From: Polysphondylium violaceum
Lineage: Eukaryota > Evosea > Eumycetozoa > Dictyosteliales > Dictyosteliaceae
Direction of reading: 5' to 3'
Length of the DNA stretch: 42,830 nt
NCBI GenBank assembly: GCA_000277445.1
Contig: AJWJ01000166.1
Location: 1 to 42,830 of the forward strand
Within the stretch, counting starts at the first letter, position 1; every line of letters begins with the position of its first letter. This document shows, in pieces, positions 1-10,497 of this stretch. The notes below the pieces were generated by a model. It saw only the letters and a program-made list of their open reading frames with translations, was not told where the DNA came from and did not search any database. The translations under genes and the position numbers were made by a program.

Positions 1-201
1 AAAAAAAAATTGTAATCTTTTTACTTTGTGTGTGATCTGATTTTTTCAAATAAAAGAAATTTCTTTTTTGAAAAAGAGATAACACGTTTTTTTTTATCCA
101 CACTTATTTTTTTTATATTTTTTTTATATTTTTTTATATTTTTTTATTTTTTTTGTTTTTTTAATTTTTTGTTTTTTTATTTTTTTTCATATGAATGAAG
201 T

Positions 202-366
202 TATGATTGGGAAATTGCCGAGATCCCAGATCCTGGTGTTTTTTACTCCGAGTCTTATTTTGATTATTTTATTTTATTTACACATAAAAAATTGAATGAG
301 GATTATATATTTGTTTGTATGTTTGTGGTGTATTATTACTCTGATGGTGTTATTACATTTAGATAA
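202..366 (+). other. possible 3'-terminal exon of a gene starting outside the window
   Basis: A 55-codon open stretch ends at TAA 364-366. It follows an almost pure T/A tract (about 80-190) that could be the end of an intron, with a possible acceptor AG at 199-200. The first half is markedly less AT-rich than its surroundings and reads WEIAEIPDPGVFYSESYFDY, which looks like protein rather than chance. The last third is AT-rich and could be untranslated sequence. It would be convergent with the phosphatase gene, whose stop lies 15 bases further on. I recognise no family. Positions 1-201 otherwise hold only homopolymer-rich DNA. Confidence 0.25.
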
Positions 367-381
367 AGATAATAGAAACAT

Positions 382-1909
382 TTAGTGAGTTGCTTCATAA
401 ATATATTTTTGTTTTTCTTCTTCAGTAATTTTACCCATTTCTTCATAGTTTGAGGGTATTAATTTCTTGGAGATTTCTATAAATTCAGACAATGGACACA
501 TATCATCCACTTCTTTTTCCTTACAAGCACCAATGTGAATGACACTGTGATTGTAGACAACTTTTACAAATTGATTCTCAATCAATTGTTTCTCTTGCTC
601 TGGTGTTTTGGGAGGTGCAGAGCTAGTTTCTTGTTTTTTTTCAAACAAAATAAACTCTAATGCACTAGAGGTCACGGGATGACGAAGTTCTTCATACATG
701 TCAAAAGCGACAAGAAGTGCTGCCAAAGTGGTATCGTGTGCAGAGTAGAGTGAGAGTTTTAATTGATCGACAGATGGATCATTTTTAGCTTTTAGCTCCA
801 TTTGTTTCTCGAGATCGTTGACAAATCTACCAATGCCGAGAATAGAGAGTTCAGGATAGATCTTTACAGCCTTAAACTCTTTGGCACTCTCTAAATACAT
901 TCTATCGATAATCTCCTTGGTAAAGCCTTTTGGGAGAGGTAGATCGTGATTTTTGAAACAATCAAAAGAGTTTACCAATCCATTATAACTTCTCCAAGCA
1001 GGAACATAAAATGGTGAATCAAATCCCTTACTTTTTTCAAAAATATCTTTGATTTGAGCAGTAAATTCAGCAAGTCCACTTTCTTTGTTTTCCTTGATAA
1101 CGTCTTTATGTTTTTTAACCAAACCCTTCAAAAAGATATATCTATCATTTGATCTTGGATACATATTCTCTTGTTTATCTGGTAAAATAAAGAATGATGA
1201 ATGATGAGGTGCTTCTTTTTCTTGTTCATCACTAAATGATCCACCATATAAACCATGCATAAATGACTTTTATATAAATATATCAGTATAAATAATAATT
1301 ATTAATGATAACAATGAATTGAATACATACTCTTGCACTTGAAATAGTTCTTTCTCTATTTGAAGATCTCACAAATATTTGATTTGGATTATAAACTTTA
1401 TCAAGAAAACCAAGACTATCAATGAATAGATGTTTATATGAATTACCAACATTAACCATATCTTTGACACCCCATACGGTGAGCTGACCCATATTACAAT
1501 CTGGTCTATCTTTGTCTTTATTTGTAATAAGATTATCAGTAGAATTACAGGTCCACATAGATAATGGATAGTTTTTAGATTCTGGTGTTCTACGACCATG
1601 ACGTGTAATGATTTGAACAAACTTTAATTGATACTTGTTTGAAATATAATCTTTTACATTTGGTTCCAATGATCTATATTCTTTAAAAAACAACACACCT
1701 GGATCATTGGGGTTCGCTTTATAAATTGGTTGATAGTCTATGTTAAATGTATTTTTAGGTTGTTCCTGTTGTTGTGGTTTTGTATTATTACTATTATGAT
1801 TTTCAGATGATAGTTGTTGTTTTATTTTTTCACCAATGTTTGGTTTAGAATGATTGTTATTATTGTCATCCAATTTACATTGATTAAAAAACCATGATGT
1901 TATTGTCAT
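382..1909 (-). CDS. histidine acid phosphatase (branch 2; lysophosphatidic acid phosphatase-like)
   Basis: Two exons, 1331-1909 and 382-1266, give 487 residues; the intron 1267-1330 has a GTATGT donor and AAAG acceptor and falls between codons. The catalytic motif RHGRRTP is at residues 103-109 (His104 is the expected phosphohistidine), and the second signature, HDTT, starts at about residue 370 (His-Asp general acid pair). Across the junction the protein reads SARSFMHGLYGG, the segment that follows the RxxxSA helix in ACP6-type enzymes. The family hydrolyses phosphomonoesters; ACP6 members act on lysophosphatidic acid, but the substrate here is inferred only. There is no clear signal peptide: the first 50 residues are N/Q-rich and low in complexity. 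The stop is TAA. The gene lies head-to-tail downstream of the OTU protease gene on the same strand, about 490 bases apart, so it probably has its own promoter. Confidence 0.88.
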
Positions 1910-2396
1910 TGTGTGCGAGTAGGTGTTTTGTATGTATGTGTTTTAAAAAATATATTAAACAATGTGAACATCACCACTATTTTTATTCCCTTTTTTTTTT
2001 TTACACAATTTTTGAATTTTTTAATATTTTATTAATAAGGAAATAGGATGCATCACTTTTAGTTCCAAGAATTGATAAGGGAATCAAAGTTTTACCATTA
2101 CCATTTATATGTTTTTACCCCAACTTATCTATGTTAACATTTTAGTACTCAATTGCTGAATAGGTAGCGCTAAAATATCTAGGGATAAATGGGAACACTT
2201 CCAAAAAAGGTATCAGACGGTGCAATACTAAACAATTTAATCAATGTTTATAATTTAAAGTTTTTTTATTAGAAATAAATATACTTGAAAATAAAAAAGA
2301 AAGGAACAAGAAAAGGAAAAACAATAGCAATAACAACAATGATGGCAAAGTTTTTAACCACTACTACCATCACTTTGGCCAAATCAAAATACAACA
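1910..2396 (-). other. intergenic; phosphatase promoter and possible coding relic
   Basis: This 487-base gap lies between the stop of the OTU gene and the start of the phosphatase gene, both on the minus strand. A T-run at about 1990-2003 sits just upstream of the phosphatase start. Positions 2050-2145 are less AT-rich and, on the plus strand after an AG, read DASLLVPRIDKGIKVLPLPF before meeting a stop; this could be a gene fragment, but nothing joins to it. No RNA gene was recognised. Confidence 0.35.
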
Positions 2397-4621
2397 TTAT
2401 GGATTATGAATTAAACCCAAAGAACCATAATGAAACTCTGCATAATGAGATAATAATAAAACTTTTTCTTTTTTGATTTTTGTTGGAATGATTTCAATGA
2501 AAAAGTTACTTGAACTCTCTACAGAAGAGATAATTGATATTTTCATGCCATAGATTTCAGCGGCAGCCAATAGAGTTAGATGATCGCCCCAATTACCAAG
2601 TTTGGCCATTTCATCACAATAATCGTCCCAATTGTTACTCATAACAAATTGATTAAGAGTTGCACCGTTTGGCAATTGAAAGTCCTTGTTTTTTCTCAAC
2701 CAATCGACAATGGTTTTTCTAATCTCTTGACTATGACCAATGTCATCATAGATTTGATCAGACAATGCATGCATTTGACAATTACCATCACCCGGAATTT
2801 CTTTACTATTTTTCAACATGTACAACTCTAAACGCTCGTCTAGACGTTTTTGTGCAATCTCTACCTCTTTGGATTGAAGTGGTGGATGAAGACTATTCAA
2901 GTCTGTTAAAATATTGGATCCAATGAGTTGAGTATCATGGTTCATATTTTTAAAAACCATACCATTTAAAAATAAATTTTCTTTAAATTCTTGGTAGAGT
3001 TCATACACACCTGGATTACCATGAATACTAGGCGATCCACTATAAGTAATAGTTTGATTGTTATTGTTATTGTTATTGCTATTATTATTATTGATAGTAA
3101 TAGGAGCAGAAGCAATGGAAGCAGCATTCTTTTGTTCTTCAATTAATCTATTCTTTTTTTCATCTTCAATAGATTTCATAATTTCAATAAACCAATCATG
3201 AGTTCTATAATGAGCAATATCAGGATCAAATTGAATAAATGAAGCTGCACTAACTCTATCATAGGCTTCATTTATAAAATATTGTATCCAAATATGAGCT
3301 TTATCTTCATAATTTAATAAACTACATGTTTTTGCATAAATTAACCACATATCTAAGATATATAATATTAGTATATTGTATTATAATAAACATATCAAAT
3401 ATACTTACATGAACCAGAAATTGGATCTTTAAAAGCTTCAACAAAATTATTATTTGATATTTCAAGAGAAGATTTTAATAGTTGATAGATTTTTGGATCA
3501 AATGATTTTTGAGTTGGCCAAGAAATAAATCTAGATGAATCAATATTATGAATACCTTGACAAATTTTAAAATAAGAATAACAATAACAACCCATTAAAT
3601 ATTTGAATTGATTGTCTTTGGCATTGCTTTGGACGAGACGATTTAAATCTGTACAGATTATATCATAGTATTGAAGTTTAAGATTCTCATTGTTTTCTTC
3701 AATGGTCCAAAAGTATCCTTTGTTTGAAAGGAGTGAAAAGAGAGTCTTTGAAAAATATACAGATGTTTCTGAATTGATTTCATGTGATTGAATATATACA
3801 ATTATATTTTTAATCATGTCCAACTCTTTGTTGAAATGATTGATGATTGGATTGTTTTTCTGTTGATTTTGTAAAACTATACTACTGTTACTATTACAAT
3901 TGTTGCTACTATTATAGAGTTGTTGTTGCAAGTATTTTGAAAGCTTTTCAATCATACTCTTGCATTTAACTATAAATAGAGGAATCTGTTTATCATATTT
4001 TGTCTTCTCACCAGACAATGATTTAACTACCAACAATGACAAAAGACCATCTAGATAATATTGAATAACATCTACTTTGTTAAATTCATTGGGTGGTTGA
4101 TATTGTTCTGTTGCCAAAATGAATGGCATTAGACCTGTATGAATGTGTTGATTTTGTTTGATTTTCAATGCTATTGAATTAAATTCTCTTTGTGAAGGTA
4201 CTTCATATTTATCAAATTGCGATAAATCTACTCCAAGATGATAATTTGAAAAATTATTAAACTTATCAAAAATTTTAGTTAAATAATCTGAAAATGGTGT
4301 TGAAGGTTGTGGTTGTTGTTGAATTGGATTAGGGGAGGGTGGTTTATTTATCTGTTGTTGATAAATTTGTTGTTGTTGTTGATATATTTGTTGTTGTTGA
4401 TGTTGATATGGATTCTGTTGTTGGGGCTGTTGATATTGTGGTTGAATAACAACAAAGTTATTCAAATTTGTACTACCATGACCACCATTACTATGAATAA
4501 CAGTAGGTTTTATTACTGTAGGTACGACTCCAACAACGGGTGTAAGCGGCTGTTGTTGTCCTCTGTTTATGTTTTGAAATAAATAGCTGTTGGGGTTAGG
4601 GTTCATTTTTAAATATTTCAC
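2397..4621 (-). CDS. OTU-domain cysteine protease (putative deubiquitinase)
   Basis: Two exons, 3409-4621 and 2397-3352, give 722 residues; the intron has a GTAAGT donor and TTAG acceptor and splits a Tyr codon. Residues about 1-130 are a low-complexity N/Q/P-rich leader. A helical region of about 300 residues follows, with no family I recognise. The C-terminal OTU domain carries the catalytic loop [10 protein letters not shown] (Asp593, Cys596) and ends with the catalytic histidine in EFHYGSL (His712). A complete nucleophile and histidine suggest an active enzyme. OTU proteases cleave ubiquitin or ubiquitin-like conjugates; the linkage preference cannot be read from sequence. It diverges from the RGG-protein gene across about 680 bases. 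Confidence 0.85.
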
Positions 4622-5299
4622 CTATGAATATATGCTGATAGATATAAAGAGATAGATAGAAATAGATATTATAAACAAAAACACTATTTGTTTTTTTTTT
4701 TTTTTTTTTTTTTTGTTTCGCAAAAAAACACTATATTGCACCCTGGAAATTAAAGAAATATTTTAAGGGTAAAAAAAAAAACTAAACTAAACTAAAAAGT
4801 ACTTTTACTACTATTTTAAAAGACAATGAAGCAATTGTATACACACAAATGAAACAAAGAACAAAAAGAGATATGAAAAAAAAAGTACTTTAGAGGTTGT
4901 TTGAAAAAAATTTAAAAATTACTGTGGGTAGATTAGCTATCACCCCGCGCTCATAAATTTGAGAAAATATTTTTGGAAAAATAAATAAAAATTTTAAAAA
5001 ATTGAAAAAATCTATTCCCAATTATCTATAATGGAAGTAATTGAGAACTTGTGGTATTTTGAAAATTACTTTTTTTATATATAGTATTATTTGTTGATCA
5101 AGTTGCACTTGAATATCACTTGTTCTATAAAAGAATCTATTAATCTCACTATTTACCAATTCTATTTTATTTAATTTAAATTAAATAAATTGAAAAAAAC
5201 GACAAAAATATTTCGTTTTTTGAAAAAAAAAAAAATAACTTAAAGCTTTCTGATTCAGTGCTCGTATTATTTGTATTATTATCATTACATTATCATAAG
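4622..5299. promoter_or_regulatory. divergent promoter region (OTU gene / RGG protein gene)
   Basis: 678 bases separate two divergent starts. It holds long T and A runs (a T-run near 4690-4715, an A-run at about 5225-5236) typical of dictyostelid core promoters, TATA-like stretches such as TATATATAG near 5077-5085, and one GC-richer spot, CACCCCGCGCTC at about 4941. No coding sequence was recognised. Confidence 0.5.
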
Positions 5300-5852
5300 A
5301 TGAGTTCATTTGGAAATAGAGGTAGAGGTGGTAGAGGCGGCAGAGGTGGTAGAGGAGGTAGGGGTGGAAGAGGTGGTAGAGGAGGTTCAAATAGTGATTT
5401 TAGAATAGGTGGAAATGTTTCTGAAGAACAAAGAAAATACTTTACAGATGCATCACAAGAGATCAAAGATTTAGGTCTCAAAGTCACCGCCAAAAGAGTT
5501 AAAAAAGATATTGAAAAGGAAAAACTAGCTGCCTCTGGTAGAAAAATTAAAAAGACCTATGTCCCATTCAAAACTGCAATTACAAAACATAAAATAGATA
5601 AAGAGAAACAAGATCAACTTATTTCAGAGGTAATATACATTGTGTAGTATAGTAATAGGTTATCCATTCATATTAACACCACCACAACAACATTAGGCAA
5701 TTATGATGGGTGAAAAGCCTAGATTAGCTAAAAAGGCAAAAGAAGAAAGAGAAGTTAGCTCTGGTGGTTTACAATTGAAAAACTTTCGTGATGGTGTTTT
5801 ACATATAAAGAAATCTGATGTTAGATCAGTTTTCAAGGGAAAGAAAAAGTAA
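5300..5852 (+). CDS. small RGG-rich basic protein, possibly C1orf131/DUF4602-like nucleolar factor
   Basis: Exons 5300-5629 and 5697-5852 give 161 residues; the intron (GTAATA donor, TTAG acceptor) falls between codons. I chose the start at 5300 because residues 4-30 begin a clean run of RGG/RG repeats directly after it, while an upstream in-frame ATG at 5258 would add an unlikely hydrophobic leader. After the RGG tract the protein is Lys-rich, with EAIMMGEKPRLAKKAK spanning the junction and a C-terminal LKNFRDGVLHIKKSDV. These two blocks resemble the MLGAKPPKK and FKNGTLILSPVDI segments I recall from human C1orf131, a component of the small-subunit processome. That assignment is tentative because the rest is too short and charged to compare by eye. 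RGG repeats fit RNA binding and nucleolar location. Confidence 0.7.
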
Positions 5853-6502
5853 AACTTTAAGTTTAAAAGATCTTATGATGACGACGATGATGATACAAAT
5901 ATTTAATATATAGATTGGATATGTATACAATCACATATTTTTAAAACTCTTATATTATACTATTCTCGATATTTAACATATACAGATTCATGTGTGTCAC
6001 ACAACACTTGATCCATCCCATCAAATACTACGCCTCCTCTTCCTCTCACACCACTTTTTAATTTGTTATTGACATCACGATAACATAAATACTTGTAAAT
6101 AAAATATGAAAACACTCTTCACAAGACACACTCACTATGATATCTATCTTTTTCAACAACTAGTATGAAATTTTATCTCTTTTTCGCCATATGACTGCAT
6201 TTGATTCATTGAAAAATTGGCATCAAGTGGATCCTGAATTATTTTTTTTTTTTCTTTTTTTTTTTCTTTTTTTTTTGATAATATCAATTGTTCACATAAC
6301 TATTTTTTATTTTTTTTTATTTTTTTTCATTTCAACCCCTTTATGTAAGTAACCAACCCCTTTTTAGTTTACAACCATCCATTATTTATTCAAAAAATTT
6401 TGTGATAAAAATATTTCATATTTGAATTAACACATTTCTCTCTCTCTCTTTCTTCTCATTATTTCTATCTCTTTTTCTATCTCTCTAGATTTAACAAAAA
6501 CA
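5853..6502 (+). promoter_or_regulatory. intergenic; upstream region of the triple ADF-H gene
   Basis: 650 bases run between two plus-strand genes. The 3' flank of the RGG gene gives way to three T-rich tracts (6241-6276 and 6303-6329), then a pyrimidine-rich CTCTCTCTCTCTTTC leader at about 6438-6490 immediately before the start codon, which is probably the 5' UTR of a well-expressed actin-binding protein. No other gene is seen. Confidence 0.5.
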
Positions 6503-7990
6503 ATGAGTGTACAATTTATTGAAGAACAAGAAATTAAAAATGCAATTGCAGATTTAAGAAACAATTCAACAGCAACCGATTGGGTATTATTATCATTTGA
6601 ATCACCAAAATCACAAAAAGTCAAATTGGTTGGCAAGGGTCAAGGTGGTGTTGCTGAACTTGTTCAAAGCTTTCAAGACGATTTAGTTGGCTTTGCTCTT
6701 GTTAGAAAGATTGATAAAATCGATGACAGTGAAACTGTTAAATTTGCATTTATCAACTTTATCGGTGACAAAGTTGGCATTCTCCAAAAAGGTAGAATCT
6801 CTGTCACCACCGGTGGTGTCAAAACCTTTTTCGGTGCATTCCACGTCGACTTTACCATCTCTGATAGAAATGAAATTTCAGATGAAATTGTAATCAACAA
6901 AATTCAAGAGACCTCTGGTTCAGGTTCCAGAGTTTTGGATGAAAATGGTGCTAGAGCCAGAACTACCTCTCCATTTAGAAAGTCTGCAACCTTTTCACCA
7001 GTTTCAAGCAGTGCCAACAAAGACTCTCTTAGATTGGGCGATGAACCCGCCATCCGTGAAGCTTTAAAAGAGTTTAGATCTGATAATAGCGATGTAAATT
7101 GGGTATTGTTTGGTTATGAAGGTGGTAATTCAAACACCATTGTTTTACTTGGTAAGGGTACCAATGGCACAGACGAACTCGTCGCCAACCTCACCGACGA
7201 AATTGTTGCCTACGGTTTGGTTAGAATTGTTGAAAAGATTGACAATAGCAACACTGTTAAATTTGCCTTTATCAATTGGACCGGTGAAAATATCCCAAGA
7301 ATGCTTAGAGCTAGATTATCAACTCACAGTGGTACCGTCAAGGATTTAGTTTCACCATATCACGTCGATATCAAATGTTCAACAAAATCTGAAATCTCTG
7401 AAGAAATTGTCGTCAAAGAAGTTGCCAACTTTTCTGGTACCGCCAATAAAGTTTTGGAAGGTCAAAGCAACAACAGACCAGCTGCTTCATTTGCCAAATC
7501 ACCAGTCACTGGTGGATTCAAAGGTCCATCTGCAGTCCCAACCTCTTCTGGTAGCAGCATTGGTTACGACGACGAACAAGCCATTAAAAACGCCATCAAA
7601 GACGTTCGTTCAGATTCCTCAGATACCAACTGGGCTTTGGTTGGTTATAAAAATGATACCACTTTAACTCTTCTCGGTTCAGGTAATGGTGGTGCCGATG
7701 AGTTGGCTCAACATCTCAATTCTAAAATTGTTGCCTATGGTTTGGTTCGTGAAGTTGAAAGATTTGATCTCTCTGATACTGTCAAATTTGCTTTTGTTAA
7801 ATTTGTTGGTGAAGATATTGCAAGAATGTTTAGAGCTAAATTGGGTACTCACTCCGGTGCCATTAAAAACTTGTTTGCTCCATATCATGTTGATTTGGAT
7901 TTCACTCTCCAATCTGAAGTCAACAGCACTGCCATTAGAAATATTATCACTACCAACTCTGGTACCTCATCAAGAGTTAGAGATAATTAA
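6503..7990 (+). CDS. triple ADF-H domain (coactosin-like) actin-binding protein
   Basis: This is a single exon of 495 residues in good start context (AACAATGAG). Three homologous ADF-H domains lie at about residues 5-145, 178-325 and 354-494, joined by Ser/Pro-rich linkers. Each repeats the coactosin pattern: an EQ/EPAIxxAxxDxR-type first helix, a TDWVL or TNWAL strand, then (V/Y)KFAFINxxG or close variants, the long-helix segment ending HSG(T/A)xKxL, and a closing E(I/V)xxxxIxxxSG(T/S)xxxVxD. The domain-2 and domain-3 strands WVLFGYEG and WALVGYKN recall Dictyostelium coactosin. Coactosin-family proteins bind F-actin and oppose capping. A three-domain protein could bridge or decorate several subunits, which is inference. 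Codon choice is more C-rich at third positions than in neighbouring genes, as in highly expressed dictyostelid genes. Confidence 0.9.
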   Translation: MSVQFIEEQEIKNAIADLRNNSTATDWVLLSFESPKSQKVKLVGKGQGGVAELVQSFQDDLVGFALVRKIDKIDDSETVKFAFINFIGDKVGILQKGRISVTTGGVKTFFGAFHVDFTISDRNEISDEIVINKIQETSGSGSRVLDENGARARTTSPFRKSATFSPVSSSANKDSLRLGDEPAIREALKEFRSDNSDVNWVLFGYEGGNSNTIVLLGKGTNGTDELVANLTDEIVAYGLVRIVEKIDNSNTVKFAFINWTGENIPRMLRARLSTHSGTVKDLVSPYHVDIKCSTKSEISEEIVVKEVANFSGTANKVLEGQSNNRPAASFAKSPVTGGFKGPSAVPTSSGSSIGYDDEQAIKNAIKDVRSDSSDTNWALVGYKNDTTLTLLGSGNGGADELAQHLNSKIVAYGLVREVERFDLSDTVKFAFVKFVGEDIARMFRAKLGTHSGAIKNLFAPYHVDLDFTLQSEVNSTAIRNIITTNSGTSSRVRDN

Positions 7991-8284
7991 GTTGACATTT
8001 TAGTAAAAAAGTAAAAAAGATATAATATTATTTAAATCAATAAAGATAAAAAAAACCCATCATTTTTTGTACAATAACAATAATAATATAAATATTTATT
8101 TATTTATTTTTAATTTGATTATTCCAACATAAAAATATAAATGTTAAACAAGTAATGTATATTTTTTAATGTTTTTTAGTTTTATTTTATTGGTATGAAA
8201 TCGCAAGTATTTTACTCGCTAGTTAAATGATTATATATACATTGGCCAGTTTTTTTTTTAAAACCATTAAAGGAATAAAAAATT

Positions 8285-9589
8285 TTAACCATTTAAAATT
8301 GAATCTACTTTCATTCTTTTACCACTTTCTGTTGGTTGAAAAGAAATAACATTTCCTTGTTCTTTTTTAAGATTTTTAGCATAATGTAAACCACAGGCAT
8401 TGCATAGTCTATATTTAGAAAGTGGAATAAAATATTAATATTATTGTTGGGCAATTCATAAATTAAAAATACCAAAATATACATACGATTTAGTACCATC
8501 AGGACCTTTTCTCCATTCTGGTGTATCTGTAGTTTTACAATATAAACAGACATTATTTAATAATCTAGTTGCTTCTCTTCTTTTTTCTCTTTTTTCAGTA
8601 TTCTTTTCACACTCTGTTCTCATTTTTTGTTGTCTTTCGTCATACTTCAAGGTTTCTGATAATTTTTGCATTTGATTTAAAATCTTGTCAAATGATTCAA
8701 TTTTTAGTTTTAAATCTGGAATTAAATCAATACATTGAAGATCTGATTTGACTCCTTGCTTTGAAAATTTAATTACTTCACTACCAATATCTTTAACCTA
8801 TTTAAATTTACTATTAATATTTTGTATTTTTTCAAAAAAATAAAATACACTTACTTGTTTCCAATAATCTCTTAAAGTCTCATAATCTTCTGCTGTGGTT
8901 GATTTTTTACCACTGCTATGATGATTATAATAATTATTATTATTATTAAAAATAATTGGTGTGTTGCTATTAAATGAGCTACTGGCACTATTTAAAATTG
9001 GTGATTGATTATAAATATCATTGGATGATGGTGATGATGGTGATGACATACCACTATTGATATTGTTACAGTTATTACTATTATTGATATCTCTTTTTCT
9101 CTTGGATCCAGAGTTTGATGTAGGGCTAAGTTCACCTGATGATGATGATGATAATGATAAATTTGATGATGGTATTGTATAAGATGATTGTTGTGGTATA
9201 ATACAGTTGTTATTATTATTATTATTATTATTATTGTTGTTATTGTTATTATGATTACTATCTACATTTTGCATATTTAAATATGATTGTTGATAAGCAA
9301 GATTGGCAACATTAAATAAAGCATGTTGAGATTGTTGTTGTACTGATAATGGATTTGAATAAATATTATTATTTGTATAATAAACAAAGTTACTATTATT
9401 ATTATTATTATTATTATCAAATGAAGTTTGGGTTTCAGAATTGTTCATGATGTTATGATTTATCATTTCTCCACCTACAAAACTATTGTTACTATTATTA
9501 TTGTTACTATTGTTATTGTTACTAGCCCCACTCTCTTTAGTACCACTAGAAGCGGTGACAGAGGAATATAAAAGTTCTTGAAGAAGCAT
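8285..9589 (-). CDS. GATA-type zinc-finger transcription factor (first of two)
   Basis: Three exons, 8855-9589, 8487-8797 and 8285-8408, give 389 residues. Donors are GTAAGT and GTATGT; phases are 0 and 2. Residues about 1-235 are an N/S-rich low-complexity region with long Asn runs. Exon 2 adds a helical, Lys/Arg-rich segment. The finger starts [21 protein letters not shown] at the end of exon 2 and continues [12 protein letters not shown] in exon 3, a C-x2-C...C-x2-C GATA finger with an intron inside it. A short tail ends in KRMKVDSILNG. GATA fingers bind WGATAR-type sites. Dictyostelids use many such factors in cell-type choice, but I cannot match this one to a named gtaA-X gene. The next GATA gene lies upstream on the same strand. 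Confidence 0.85.
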
Positions 9590-10497
9590 TTTTTAGTAAA
9601 AAAAAAAAAAAATATCTAGTTCAAATTATTTCTCTATTTTTTTTATTTTTGGTTTTCAATATCTATTCTTAAAATTGGTATCAAGTGATGATGATGGCAA
9701 TGTATTAAAATATTTTTTGCTCGAAATACACATAATACCTAAATTGATTATTACTATTACTATTATTACTATTATTTGATATGTGTAGTTAGTGGTGTGG
9801 ATGTGAAAATGTCAAAAAAAATATATTCAAAACAAAAAAAACTTTAAAAATTTTTTTAAAAAAAAATATTTGAAAAATTTAAAAAAAACTTTTTTTATTC
9901 ACCCTCCCCCATATCGATGTGTATCAAAAGTTTTCAAAAAAATCGAATAGATGGCGACAGCGATCAAAATTGTATGTAAGGTTATTTTTCGAGAATTCAC
10001 ATTTATGCAGATTTTAACCATAAAAATTATGTGTGAGTGTGATTCCAACAAAATTTCACAAATTGGCGGTTGTTGTTTGATATTTTTGGCACTTTCAATC
10101 TTCTTTTGGGGGTTAACCTCTTTCATAACCAGCTGGCATTTTGTGCCAATGAGAAACTGTATTTTTCTAAAAGGAATAGCCGTTTATAACTATTAGTTAT
10201 CAAAATATTTTTCTAAATCAAAACTATAAGGCATGCATATGGGTGTGTTTATTAATAATATCTATTCTAAAGTTTTTTTTTGTGTTGTTCACAACATCAC
10301 ATTACTAAAAATAAAAATCTTTCCTGATATGTAATGGGATCTCGAGATACTTTTTTAGCTCGGAAAAAACTCAATACGTGAAAAAACCTCGAATAGATAT
10401 TTAGTTTTTTTTTTTTCCTTATAAAAAGATTTTTTATGAAAAAACAGAAAGAAAAGAAAATTTGAAAAAAAAAATAAAAAATTTTATTTGAATCGCA
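9590..10497 (-). other. intergenic between the two GATA genes, with a GC-richer island
   Basis: 908 bases. Next to the downstream GATA start are A-runs and an ATT/ACT trinucleotide patch (9745-9775). Positions about 9900-10190 are clearly less AT-rich and stay open on the plus strand for 81 codons from 9951, including one hydrophobic segment (about residues 40-62), and on the minus strand for 75 codons. Neither reading has a recognisable family, and the plus-strand ATG is followed after seven codons by GTATGT, a good donor. I leave it uncalled: a small gene, an RNA or a promoter element are all possible. Positions 10310-10395 contain a second small GC-richer patch. Confidence 0.35.

Noticed and set aside
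5258-5299. Upstream ATG of the RGG protein
   Set aside because: It would put a short hydrophobic leader before an RGG nucleolar-type protein; the ATG at 5300 fits better.
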